From Buddleja alternifolia (Eukaryota; Streptophyta; Magnoliopsida; Lamiales; Scrophulariaceae), in NCBI GenBank assembly GCA_019426215.1, contig CM033391.1:16232708-16296707 (forward strand): DNA of 64,000 nt, given 5' to 3'. Of this stretch, positions 1 to 10,279 are shown one piece after another; position 1 is the stretch's first letter, and each line of letters opens with the position of its first letter. A model generated the notes under the pieces. That model made no database searches and was not told where the DNA came from. It worked only from the letters and a program-made list of their open reading frames with translations. Both the position numbers and the translations under genes were made by a program.

Positions 1-1827
1 GAGATCTTTGTGCTTGTTCCTAAGGTTACGCGTGAGGTTACAAATGATGATAAAGTGAGAATCGCTGATGATCATGAAGAGAATGATCATCAAGAGCAAA
101 CTGGAACTGTGAATGATGAAGCGACTACGCCAGAGACCAATAGGGATCAAGCGACTGTTGACCAAGAGTCTCTCAACCCTTTCCAACCAGACCGTAAATG
201 GCTTAGAGACCATCCACCAGAACTAGTAATTGGAGATATGGAAGCACCTGTTAGAACTAGGTCAGCTACAATTAATGAGGCCATGTTCGCAAGCTTCTTA
301 TCTCAGATGGAACCAAAGAAAGTGGATGAAGCGCTTAATGATTCAAGTTGGGTTGAAGCGATGCAAGAAGAGCTTAACCAATTTGAGAGAAGCAAGGTTT
401 GGACGCTAGTACCAAGGCCAACTCATCAAGGAGTTATTGGAACTAGATGGGTTTTTAGGAACAAGATGGACGAAGATGGCATTGTTATAAGAAACAAAGC
501 CAGACTAGTCGCTCAGGGTTATTGTCAAGAAGAGGGAATTGATTTTGATGAAACATACGCCCCAGTAGCCCGTCTTGAAGCGATTCGTATGTTCCTAGCG
601 TTTGCCGCATTCAACAAATTCACGGTATATCAAATGGACGTGAAGAGTGCATTCTTGAATGGTAAACTCCAAGAAGAAGTCTATGTGGAGCAACCTCCAG
701 GATTCATCAACAACCATGACAAAAGTATGGTCTATAAGCTGGATAAGGCACTCTATGGCCTTAAACAAGCACCAAGAGCATGGTATGACACTCTCTCTAT
801 CTTCCTTATAGGTAAAGGCTTTTCAAAAGGCAGCGTTGACACAACGTTATTTAAAATTACCCATAATGAAGATATTCTCTTAGTCCAAATTTATGTTGAT
901 GATATTATATTTGGTTCTACAAATAAGCGATTATGTGAGAAATTTTCGAAAATGATGCAAGATCAATTTGAAATGAGTATGATGGGTGAATTAACTTTCT
1001 TCTTAGGATTACAAGTTAAAAAACTCCCTAATGGAATATTTATAAACCAAGTTAAATATACAAAAGACATGATTAAGAAATTTGGTACGGAAAATGCATC
1101 ATCTTCAAAATTTACGCTTAAGTTAGATAAAGATGAAAGTGGAAAGAAAATTGATATCACTAACTATAGAGGTATCATTGGATCACTTCTTTATCTTACC
1201 GCTAGTAGACCAGATATTATGTTTTCGGTATGCATGTGTGCACGCTTTCAAGCTGATCTTAGAGAATCACACTTAAATGCTGCCAAGAGAATCCTTAAAT
1301 ACCTAAAAGGCACACAAAATGTGGGCTTATGGTATCCACGGGACTCTCCTTTTGAACTAATTGGTTATTCAAACGCAGATTTTGCAGGATGCAAAATAGA
1401 TAGGAAAAGTACTAGTGGTACATGTCAATTTCTAGGTGATAGACTAGTTTCGTGGCATAGTAAGAAACAACAATCCATAGCGACTTCTACCGCTGAGGCA
1501 GAATATGTAGCCGTTGGGAGCTGTTGTGCACAGATTCTTTGGATGAGGCAGCAACTTAGAGACTATGGAATTATCCTAGGTCCTACCCCAATCCATTATG
1601 ACAACCAAAGCGCTTTAGCTATGACTTAAAATCCTGTCCTTCATTCCAGAACTAAACACATTGACATTAGATACCATTTCTTGCGTGACCATGTTCAAAA
1701 GAAAGATATCTCCATGCACTTCATTGGCACTGACAAACAACTGGCAGACATCTTCACCAAAGTGCTCAACGAACAACGCTTTCTCACTTTGAGAAGTGAA
1801 TTAGGTATGATCGATTTAAACGCTTAA
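1..1827 (+). pseudogene. pol: Sirevirus-like copia pol, C-terminal part (element A)
   Basis: This is the integrase tail, reverse transcriptase and RNase H of a Ty1/copia polyprotein; it enters from outside the window. RT is recognised by [37 protein letters not shown] (shown in part), [22 protein letters not shown] and the catalytic YVDD box at 892-903. RNase H follows with [13 protein letters not shown] and TAEAEYVA. An in-frame TAA at 1627-1629 replaces a glutamine codon kept in the related copy B; past it the frame stays open to a natural end (GMIDLNA, stop 1825-1827). The RNase H acidic motif reads SNADFAG where copy B has SDADFAG, so an acidic residue is lost. Next to B there is also an in-frame 12-base deletion near 1108. 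Very close to 39151-40994. Assignment to the Sirevirus group rests on the LTR and env-like gene downstream. Confidence 0.93.
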
Positions 1828-1860
1828 ATCATAAAGCATCATATTTAAATAGGCATACAA

Positions 1861-1938
1861 TTTAGGGGGAATCCACCTTATGTTTATGTCTAAAGCATTT
1901 TGACAAAATCTGGAATAAGTTATCAATTTTAGGGGAAA
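1861..1938 (+). promoter_or_regulatory. Two purine tracts after Sirevirus pol
   Basis: Just after the pol stop are TTTAGGGGGAATCC (from 1861) and TTTTAGGGGAAAC (from 1927). Copy B has the same pair at 41027-41038 and 41103-41112, so they are conserved while the surrounding spacer is not. They resemble the polypurine tract at 7312-7324 beside the 3' LTR. Extra polypurine tracts are a known trait of Sireviruses; a role as additional plus-strand primers is inference. Confidence 0.5.
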
Positions 1939-2244
1939 CTTTAAAATTGTACTTATAACAAGTTATAAGAGACTGTGATAAAAAATGATTTAAAATTAAA
2001 TGCATTAATCACCAGTGCTTATCTTTATACATGACAAAGTCAATCTTTAAATAAAATTGTCATTTCTAAATTCAAGCGATTGACTTTACCACAAACTTTA
2101 CAAAATTAAATTCTGTTCTCCAAAAGTCTTAAGCGTTAAAGAAATTCCCACGATAACGCTAAGAATTTTTTTTTAAAATCATGCATAGTTTTCATCGATA
2201 AAAGGATCGCATGTGGATAAGTATAAAAGATTAGATTTGATAAC

Positions 2245-2709
2245 TACCCACACGTGTTTATCAAATCAAACTGACGGTTATTGGCATAAATCTAAAACCG
2301 AGACAGTTCAGGTCTGCACGAGTCTGATTACGTGTCAGTGTACTATCAGGCGCGTGCATTTCACGCTGAAAATTTCAAATCTTTTCAAACATTTTTCAAT
2401 AAATTTGGTAACTGCGGATCCCAAAATTTCGCACTTTTTGGTAACTGATAAACTATTTTACCGCACTTTTTGCATCCGTATTTTCCTAAAAACGTATCAG
2501 ATTTGACTCCTTTCAAAATTCAAACTCTTTGACTATCCACGTGTCAACATCGTAGCCATTGAAACGATAATTTTTGCCTCTATTTAAACCCTTCAAGGTC
2601 TTTACAGTCAGATTTTATCACTTTCACAAATTCTCTCTGTTGTAAAAATCTTCATCTTTTTCAAGGCAAATATTCCTCTCTCTCTCAAAAAGCTTTCAAA
2701 CTTTCAGCA
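2245..2709 (+). promoter_or_regulatory. Putative internal promoter and 5' UTR of the env-like gene
   Basis: Between pol and env-like lie two G-boxes (CACGTG at 2251-2256 and 2538-2543) and another ACGTGTC core near 2329, then a TATA-like TATTTAAA at 2581-2588. A pyrimidine-rich leader with CTCTCTCTC follows, and an ATG in good plant context at 2710. Copy B keeps the plan: CACGTG at 41489-41494, TATATAT near 41585, a CTCTCTCT leader and ATG at 41851. This looks like an RNA polymerase II core promoter with stress/ABA-type elements. Promoter activity is inferred; no transcript data are available. Confidence 0.45.
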
Positions 2710-3992
2710 ATGGCACCCAAAGTTGCAAAATCTTCCAAATCATCCAAGTCAGCTACCGGAAAAACTTCCCATGCTGAAAAACCAGTCACTGTTAACGCCG
2801 GATTTCTGGTTAACTGGGACTATCTATTTGAAAACCAGAACTTTCCTCTTCGAACGATTCTTCCACTCGTTTAAGAATCTGGTTTGAGAGATATGATCAA
2901 CTATTTTCAACTACTTTGAAGATGAATCTCTCCACTTTTTCAACAATGCCCAGATTTCTGAAGACGGCAATTCCATATCCTGCGTCTTCCCCTTCGCCAA
3001 AGAGACTTTTGTTCTTACTCCTTCCTTGATTTCTTCATTATTGGTTCTACCCAATGATGGCTCTGAGGTGGAACACGTCAATCTCGGAGATGCTACCAAA
3101 GTCTGGGAATTGGTCAAGAAAGACGATGTCGTTACTGCATACGAGCCGAACTTCAAGAAGAACGACATGAAGGGAGAATATGTTATTCTCGCAGACATAT
3201 GCTCCAAGATGATCGAATGCAGAAAAGGGACATTCGATAAAGTTACAAACCTCCAGTACAAGATGATGGTGGCCATTCTGACCAAATTGAAGGTAAATTG
3301 GTCTCTCTACGTTTTTAATCGCTTCAAGGCAGCGATGGCCAAGTCGGTGAATCCCAATCCATATGGGATTGTGCTAAGTCGTATTCTTAGCGCTTGCGGT
3401 TATACAAACTCTTCGGGCAAGAAGATTCCAGCGACAAAATTCTACGGAAAGAAAATGATCCGTGAGCTGCAAAAGCCAAGGAAGCTAGGTGGTGCAGCTG
3501 TTCCAAAAGAAGAGCGTGAGCGACTTCGTGCTCTAGGAGTTGTTCATAGTGATGATGAAGATCAAGCATCTTCGTCTTCATCATCATCCTCTTCATCCAA
3601 AGAAGAAGTGGTGGTCAAGCGACCTAAGAGAAAGATAGCTCTCAAAGTTGCTGAGCCATCCAAGCCAGCAAAGAAACAGAAGCCTGAAACCAAGAAGAAG
3701 AAGCCGGAGCCCAAAAAGAAGCAGAAGATCCCTTCTCCTTCTCCCTCTCCTAAATCTCCATCGCCTCCTCCAGCATTTATCTTTTCCGTTCCCGAGGAAG
3801 AGGAATTCGTAGAAGAAGAAGTACCGCTTACACGAAGACGTACTCCTCTTTCTACTCCCGCAGCCTCCTCTAGTGCTCCAACAAAACCAGCGCTTAGAGA
3901 GTCAGTGAGCGTTCCTCCTTTTGACGCTGTTCCAGAAATCAGCTCAGATCCTCAAGCCGCTACTCAATCTGAGAGGCTTCCTAGTTTTCAGG

Positions 3993-4073
3993 GTAAGTAT
4001 TTGCTAAGCAAATTAGTATATCTTTTCCTCGTTAGTTTCTAAGTCTCTAACGCTAGGATAAAAATTCTTTCAG
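3993..4073 (+). other. Predicted intron 1 of the env-like gene (81 bp, phase 1)
   Basis: Donor CAGG|GTAAGT is a near-perfect plant 5' splice site; the acceptor is TTCTTTCAG. The interior is AT-rich with a branch-like CTAAC near 4050. Unspliced, the frame stops within the intron; spliced, codon G|CA joins exon 1 (SFQ) to exon 2 (AQCQAD) in frame. 81 bp is a usual plant intron size. Confidence 0.65.
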
Positions 4074-4253
4074 CACAATGTCAAGCAGATATTCAATATG
4101 TTCTCAACACTCTTGACGAATTAGATATTCCCATTCGTGCTGATCCTATAACTTCTTTTCTCGACTTAGATCCAGAAGAAGTTGTTCCAGAGCCTGAGGA
4201 ACCTGTCCGAGAAACAGATTAAGCGACTGAAATAGTCGATGATATTCCTCAGG

Positions 4254-4331
4254 GTAAGTGATTTAGTTTTTTCTATCTTTCTACTTAGTGGAAATTCTTG
4301 CTTGCTTTTCTCAATCGCTTACATGTATCAG
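4254..4331 (+). other. Predicted intron 2 of the env-like gene (78 bp, phase 1)
   Basis: Donor CAGG|GTAAGT is identical to that of intron 1; acceptor ATGTATCAG. It joins IPQ to AQDVPPEAP in phase 1, the same Q|AQ boundary as intron 1. A pyrimidine-rich run and CTTAC precede the acceptor. The 180-base exon between the introns is a whole number of codons, so it could be skipped without changing frame. Confidence 0.62.
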
Positions 4332-6693
4332 CTCAAGATGTACCTCCAGAGGCACCAATCGCTGATGCCCCTCTTTCATCCGAGATTCCAGTTGAAGTGG
4401 ATGTGGATATGGCAACTGTTTTGGATATCGCTAAGGAAGCATCTCAAGCCCTTCCTGACACTGAAACATCATCAGCCAGTGAAGCCACTTTAAACGCTGA
4501 GCGGTCGATAGAAGTGGCCCCCATCCCAACAGAAGCAATTGCCATTGTTCCTACGCCAACGGGACCTCCTCCTCGTGTCATTGATTTCTTCCCGCGCGGA
4601 TACACTCCAGATGTTGAATTTTATTATGCCGCCAGAGAACGAGACACTCAAACGCTTGCCGAGTTGGAAATACAATTTCAAACAACTCTCCATCGGCCCG
4701 ATTTGTCCAACTCTCTCAAATTTGAAATCTTCGAGCGTATTGCCAATCTAGGACTATATAACTTGGAGCATCTTCACTCTTTCCTTGAGTATATTTGTCG
4801 TCCAGTTTTCAACAGAGCTGATCTTGATCTTCAGCGTTTCAATTCAAATGGTAGTTCGGACGAGTCCTTTTATCCTCAGCGCCAAAACAAGATTGTTTTC
4901 AAGAACCCCCACATGGGTGATTGGAACAAGGATCCAGATGAAGAAGATCTCAACAAGATAGGCTATTCAGCCCTCCCCTCCGTCGTCAAGTTTCCCCAGA
5001 ATGCTCTCTCTCCGAATCCACTTAAGTTATGGAAAGGCAAAGGACCACTTGTTGCGGAGCGCCCAAATCCAGTCAATTCGTGGATAGAAGATGAGGCCCG
5101 TGAATATCTCGCTAGATTATGGGCTGATGATTATGATGAAGAGATGGAACGCTTTGAGAAGTTTTTTGCTGCTACCAAAGAGCAAAAGAAAGCGGACAAA
5201 CTTGGAAAATGGTGGATGATGAATACAGCCAGGTGGGCTGAAGAATTTGTTCTTCATTTCTACACTATTGAAGAACTGATCAGATATCCTTTTTTGTTCA
5301 ATTTCGGAATAGAGTACAGACGCCGAAGTTTTTCAACCTTTTTGCTTCAACAACGTCAAAATATTGCAGGGAATGTTAGCGCGTTGCCACGATATCGACA
5401 ACCAATCGAAAGCTACATTCGCCAGCAACTTGCCTTATACAGCCAAGGTGGACGCTACGTTTTGCATCCTCGTGCCGAGTTTGTTCAACGAGTCTTTCCT
5501 GACCTAAATGAAGACGCTTCATCAAGTAAACAACCCCTTCTTCCAGGCCAGAGTTAGATTCGTATGGATGTTTCAACTGAACACGCTGAATTCGTTGAGT
5601 TCCACAGATCAATGAGAGCAGTGTTTGAAAATGCCCAAGCGCTGGACATCAGTTTCAATCACTTTTCCGGGTGTTACAATTTCTAAGGCTATACTCTTCA
5701 CCCCGTGCTCTTTAGTGAATCCAATATTCAAGTGGCCAACATAATCTCGCTAACTAGGCCAGTGGACCAAGAAGCAGCTCAAGCGCTCATGCCTTTGATT
5801 TTGGACTTCTTCAACTGTTATACCTCAGGGATTGCCTTACCGAAAGGTGTGCAACTTGCACTAAGTACCGAAGAGCGCGAAGATGCTATATTCTTTATCC
5901 CACAATCTAGCTTGATCAGTCCAAGGCATGTGATGGAAGCCCTTGGCCCCCTCTGGGTCATTGGTCTTAGAGAACCTTCTCCCTCCATCGAAATTATAGA
6001 AGAAGAAAGTGCTCCTACTGAGGATGACGCTCCACTTCCAGATTCCTCCAGCGCCCCAGTGGTTGAGCCCCCAGCGATTGGCGATCCTATCATGGATCAA
6101 GCGATTAAAGAAGTGCACGCTGAAATTGCTCAAGAGCCTGAAGAACCTTTTACCAGAGATAAATCCAAAGGTAAGGCTGCAATTTCAAGATCTTACGGAC
6201 TTCTCCCATCCCCAGAGTGTCCTTCTTCCGATTTAGATTCTGAGAGCGATTCAGAAGCCAGAAATTTCAGACAGGCAGTCCGGAACTCGCTAACCAACAT
6301 TGAGGGTTCTTGCTCCAAGATCTTTGAGGCTGCTGATAAGCATATGCGCATAGTGTCGGATACGCAGACTCGTGATATTAGCAACGCTGCAAATAAAAGC
6401 ACTATTGCTATCATGCAAAGCATATCACCTCTTATCGCTGAGCTCTCATCTGAATTCAACCGTCACTTAGCTCAGAGCGTCCTGGCCGATACTGAAAGAC
6501 ACGCTTCATCCGACGCCGCCGCTCAGAGTGTCGCTCAACAAGTTGCTCTTCTCATTGAAGAAGTTAGACTCTTTCTAAGAACTCCCTTGATAATGTCAAG
6601 AAAGGGGAAGATAAAGAAAAGTCCAAAGTGATTTCCAAGACAGATAATAAATAGTGGCGTTCATTGTTCGAAGAATTAGTAAGCATTAAGAAA

Positions 6694-7002
6694 ATGCTAT
6701 CTAAGAAAAGAAAGCCAAGGTATTATCTCGGAAAGTACGCGCTTCCAGAATTGGACCCCGAGTTCTTAGAAAGCATGGGATTTCCTGCTTATGCCAGACC
6801 GCTACAATGACCTATCAATTGGAGACCGTCAAATGTTCGAAAAAGAGATATCTATCATGACTTAATTCGTGAACTTGGTATTCCACCAAGGGACTGGACG
6901 GAAAGGTTGTTAGAACTAAATGAAAGCGCCAGACTTCGCATACATGATTATGATGAAGTTCAACATACGACAATGATCGATATTGATCGTCTCTTGTTGT
7001 AA
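6694..7002 (+). pseudogene. Small ORF after env-like, unknown function
   Basis: Begins MLSKKRKPRYYLGKYALP and ends IDIDRLLL, 103 codons, with one in-frame TGA (CTACAATGA, near 6807). It is basic at the start and acidic after that, and contains ELGIPPRDWTERLLELNESA. The frame differs from the end of env-like, and an open run (RSLFEELVSIKK) precedes the ATG, so it may be the displaced C-terminus of env-like after a frameshift near 6600-6640 rather than a separate gene. I recognise no domain. Confidence 0.4.
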
Positions 7003-7311
7003 CTAGCGCTAGAAGTTCTACAAGGCGAAGTAAGAGCGAAGCGACAGAAAAAGTGATTGGTTTCCTTTTTATGTTTCCTTTTTATGTCTTATCAGTTTTA
7101 CTTTTATCTTTTATTTATCATTCAGTGTAAAACATGTATGCTTTAAATTCTCTCAATGAATGAATGTTTTAACGCTGAAACATCTTGTTGAAGCTAATCT
7201 AATTTTAGCTAACTTTACTAACTTTTCAAACGCTAACTTATATTCCTTTGGGCCTTTTCTTTTTAAGTAACTCTTAAATTATAAAAGAGTTATAAGAGTC
7301 TTGACATCATC

Positions 7312-7324
7312 AAAAAGGGGGAAA
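7312..7324 (+). promoter_or_regulatory. Polypurine tract of Sirevirus A
   Basis: AAAAAGGGGGAAA lies directly before the LTR start TGTTAGG, the position and form expected of a Sirevirus plus-strand primer. The 300 bases before it (7003-7311) are AT-rich noncoding sequence with nothing else recognised. Confidence 0.8.
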
Positions 7325-7325
7325 T

Positions 7326-8872
7326 TGTTAGGAAATTTCATGTTAGATGTTTTGATGATGACAAGATAGGATTCAGTGTTAGACCCCAAAAATAGAATGT
7401 AAGTTTCTGTTTTTTATAGAATGATGTATAAGCGTTTAAAAGTTGTAATTCATTATAGGCTTGTAATTTTTATCTTTGTAAAATTTAGACTAAGTCTTAA
7501 GCGACTGAATCGCTAATAGAATTCTAGGTGAGTCTATTAGAGAAGAAGTTGAAGACCAGCGTCTGAAGTCAACCGGAGATAAAGATTTTCTTCTTAGCGT
7601 CTGTCAAACACTAAAAGATCTCATTTCAGGATTTATGGATCAGCGCTCTAAATCCCTCAAGCGACTTATGTCAGATTCACCTGAAATAAATCCTCAAGTC
7701 ATGAAGGACTTAAATGCAATCATTCAACGGGCATTTATTTCCAACGGGAATTAAATTCAAAATGCATTAAATGCCTGATAAGAGCATTAAATGTGATAAA
7801 CCAATGTGACTTGTGGACAAGCCACCTTTTGACCAGACTGTCAGGAAAATTCAGAATTTCAGCTGCTCCCGTCCAATCGGCTTCAGCGAATATCCAGGAA
7901 TGTCAGAGAAAAGGTATACTCACGCGCCCGTGAGAGGCACGCTCCTACATGTGTCCAACGGACAGATCCTAAGAAATTTCCTATAAATACCTTACCCCAG
8001 CAAACCCTAAGAAATTGCCTATAAATATCTTAGCCCAGCAAACCCTATAAACATACAAGATACATACGAAAAAGAGAAGAGAAACTATTGCCAAAAATCT
8101 TACGCACATTTTCTGAGAAAAAGCTTAGAAACTCCATAGTCAAATCTTTCAAGCTTTTTATCTACATTCCAACAGTCACGAATATCTCAAACATCTTCCA
8201 AAGAAGAAATTCAAATTCCAACTGAGATATTCCAAGTTGTTTGATCTTTTCAAAAACAAACAAAAACCCTAGTGACAAACCTCAACCTTTCATCTGAGTG
8301 ATAAAAGTTGTTGAACCCTTTCAGGCAGTATTTCTGAGTGAGAGAAGCTTGAAGAAGACGATCTTCATTGGTGCTGAAGTCTATGTGATCAAGGAGCCCA
8401 AGATCATTTTCACCCTTTTACTATTGTGTAGAAGATTCTGTGTGACTCTTCGAAAATCATTCTAGTAAATTCCTCCAAGTGAAAAAGGAGAAGAATGACG
8501 TAGCTGGGATTACACCAACCTTATATATCTTGTATCATTTATTTTATTTGTCTTATTATTACTTTTTTATTACATCATTTATCTTTGAAAGAGACAAGTT
8601 AAAGTGCAAAGCGATTAAGTTGACTAAAAGAACGCTAAAATTCATTTCCGCTGTGTTAACCCTGATTAAGCGATCTAAGCGTTGCCCTGCTTTGGTAAAC
8701 TGCTAAAATCACTAAGTCTAAGTTAATTTTTCTGAAGCGTCTGACCCAAACGCTCAGTCATCCAAAGCGTTCAAACCTTTAAAGTGATACAAAATTTTTG
8801 AAGTCGAAAAAGACTTCAGGGTCTATTCAACCCCCCCTTCTAGACCCTTTCGTATGCCACTTGGGACCACCA
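7326..8872 (+). repeat. 3' LTR of Sirevirus A
   Basis: 1547 bp, starting TGTTAGG and ending GGGACCACCA. It matches the LTR at 46762-48280 nearly base for base (about 4 differences in the first 120) and is only distantly like the LTR of element B. It contains a 38-base tandem duplication at 7971-8046 that carries the TATA box (CTATAAATA) twice, and the CAACCCCCCC tract near its end. Directly after it stands GCTTG (8873-8877), which equals the five bases in front of the other LTR copy (46757-46761). Confidence 0.92.
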
Positions 8873-9501
8873 GCTTGTGTATACTCTCTGGTTTTCTCAA
8901 AATTGCTTTGGTCGAAGTATCCATCTCTGATAAAATGCAATTTAATTAGCCTTCCAAATCTTTCTGCAATAACACTTTTAGATTCTCCAACTAAAGCATC
9001 TTGCTTGGTTGTTTCCGAGGTATGATCCCATCCGCTTTTTACGGGTCCTTCCAAGCTTAACTTCATTAATCTAATGAAATTCTCTTTATCGAGTTCCAGT
9101 GTGGTCACTGCTATTTTTATAGCCGCTACCCATTCATCGATAAATTTCTCAATGTTTCTGAAATCGATAACATCCAAATTAAGGATAGTACCATATGGAT
9201 GCAAGGGTTGTAACATAGTCCTTATCCACGGTGTATTTTCTAGTACCCTATTTAGATTTCTTAATGGATTTGCTGTAAACGTTGTACCCCCAAGAGCTGG
9301 GCCAGCGTTAGCATGCAAATCACCACTTTCACGCATCGTTTCATCCAGTGTAGGATTATGTGATGCAGAACTTCCTTCTGGAGGTGGTAATGCTAGGGTT
9401 GATTCATTGATTTTAACATTAACCAAATCCACAACTGCTAGGTGAGAAAAAGACTCCGCTAGCTCCTGAAGATCAGATAAATCTACTCTTGATATATCCA
9501 T
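8873..9501 (-). pseudogene. Endogenous pararetrovirus coat protein, N-terminal part
   Basis: Read on the minus strand from MDISRVDLSDLQEL at 9501. The downstream half (DVIDFRNIEKFIDEW, LDKENFIRLMKLSLEG, VIAERFGRLIKLHFI) has the look of a Caulimoviridae coat-protein core. The frame runs without a stop to 8873, where the Sirevirus LTR cuts it. The same frame resumes at 46761 with no base gained or lost beyond the 5-bp duplication, and the zinc knuckle is found there. An ancient, broken copy: it has no intact replication genes. Family assignment is from motif look only. Confidence 0.72.
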
Positions 9502-9502
9502 A

Positions 9503-9919
9503 TTAATTTGTATTTTTAAGGATATCATGAATTAGATCTTCCTGAGTTTTAGGTTTTGGAATTTCCGTAACCTTACCTTTCTGGTGTAGAAGAGGTACTT
9601 TTCCAAGGGTGTCGATGATCCTTTATTTGTTGGATTTGGATGTCCCTGCTTGTTTTTCTTTTAGATCTGACATGTCTTTCTTCAGATCCGTCATTATTTT
9701 ACCCAAATCTGGTAGGATCTGTAGTATTTTTTCCATCTTTTGGTTCAAACTCTCTATTTTCACATGTATATGGATTAGCCTGTGGCCATACTCTTGAACC
9801 GTCTTTTGGATTTCTCTAAGGTCCTGAGAGAACTTAGAATTATCCGCTTCAATTTCCTTCTATGTAATGAAGGATACCTGTTTTTCATAACTACTCGAAC
9901 AATCGTTCGGTTGTCCCAT
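9503..9919 (-). pseudogene. Pararetrovirus small coiled-coil ORF
   Basis: 139 codons from MGQPNDCSSSYEK, broken by two in-frame stops (a TAG about 19 codons in, and a TAA after TSKSNK). The central part has heptad spacing of I/L/V (VKIESLNQKMEKILQILP), which predicts a coiled coil. Its TAA overlaps the region of the coat-protein start by one base, a tight viral arrangement. Placement before the coat gene and the coiled coil recall the virion-associated proteins of caulimovirids; that role is inference. Confidence 0.5.
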
Positions 9920-9995
9920 ACTTGTTTAAATCTTCCCCGTTAGGAAATAGAATAACATATGTAATAATAAATAATTATTTCATCAATAAAACGTA

Positions 9996-10009
9996 TGGCT
10001 CTGATACCA
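9996..10009 (-). promoter_or_regulatory. Pararetrovirus tRNA-iMet primer-binding site
   Basis: On the minus strand TGGTATCAGAGCCA, 14 bases complementary to the 3' end of initiator tRNA-Met, about 75 bases before the first viral ORF. By convention this marks position 1 of a caulimovirid genome and fixes the orientation of the insertion. Confidence 0.75.
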
Positions 10010-10279
10010 TTTTTCAGACAGGATCCCCCTTTTGCTTTAATTAGTGTATATAAAGATTGTTTTACCTTTTTAGACTATTATTGAGAGTAATTAAAACTTA
10101 AGGACTTATTTGAAATAACATTTTTCAATAAAACTACGGAAAGGCTTAAGTGACACGAAAATAATGACATAAGGGACTTAAGTGATAAAATTATTACTCG
10201 AGGGACCAAAGTGATACTAACCTTAGAGATGAGGGACTATAGAGGTTATTATCCCATCTGGGAATATCTGATAATATTA
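10010..10279. other. Unassigned AT-rich stretch between virus and copia leader
   Basis: No gene. It holds loosely repeated phrases (AAGGGACTTAAGTGATA, GAGGGACCAAAGTGATAC, GAGGGACTATAGAGG) and a minus-strand TATA-like TTTATATAC near 10045. It may be viral leader, host DNA or both. If the duplication proposed in the findings is right, its breakpoint lies here. Confidence 0.4.

Larger units (their letters stand above)
2710..6631 (+). pseudogene. Sirevirus env-like gene (three exons, decayed)
   Basis: Long gene between pol and the 3' LTR, in the place of the env-like gene of Sireviruses. Exon 1 (2710-3992) starts MAPKVAKSSKSSKSATGK, shifts frame once between about 2850 and 2920, and runs through a globular region to a Ser run (near 3570-3600), a Lys-rich stretch and a Pro/Ser-rich stretch. 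Exon 2 is 4074-4253, exon 3 is 4332-6631. Exons join in frame at Q|AQ both times. In-frame stops lie at about 4219, 5555 and 5684. Exon 3 contains a second globular region and an acidic, Ser-rich tail with heptad-like character. I see no clear signal peptide or membrane anchor, so 'env-like' is positional, not proof of a fusion protein. The last third matches 57409-58251 (copy B; shared LGPxWVI), and the first part matches 41851-42840. Confidence 0.7.

Noticed and set aside
2710..6631. Env-like gene as a true membrane-fusion envelope
   Set aside because: No signal peptide, transmembrane helix or cleavage site is visible; it is low-complexity and coiled-coil rich, so only the positional name is used.
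8479..8706. Short open frame inside LTR A
   Set aside because: AT-rich LTR sequence, not conserved as a frame in LTR C (47880-48110).
9074..9445. Open frame on the plus strand opposite the viral coat protein
   Set aside because: The minus-strand frame carries coat-like motifs and continues across the insertion; this one is its shadow with no domain.
9996..10009. tRNA-Met gene
   Set aside because: Only the primer-complementary 14 bases are present, here and at each PBS; no cloverleaf.
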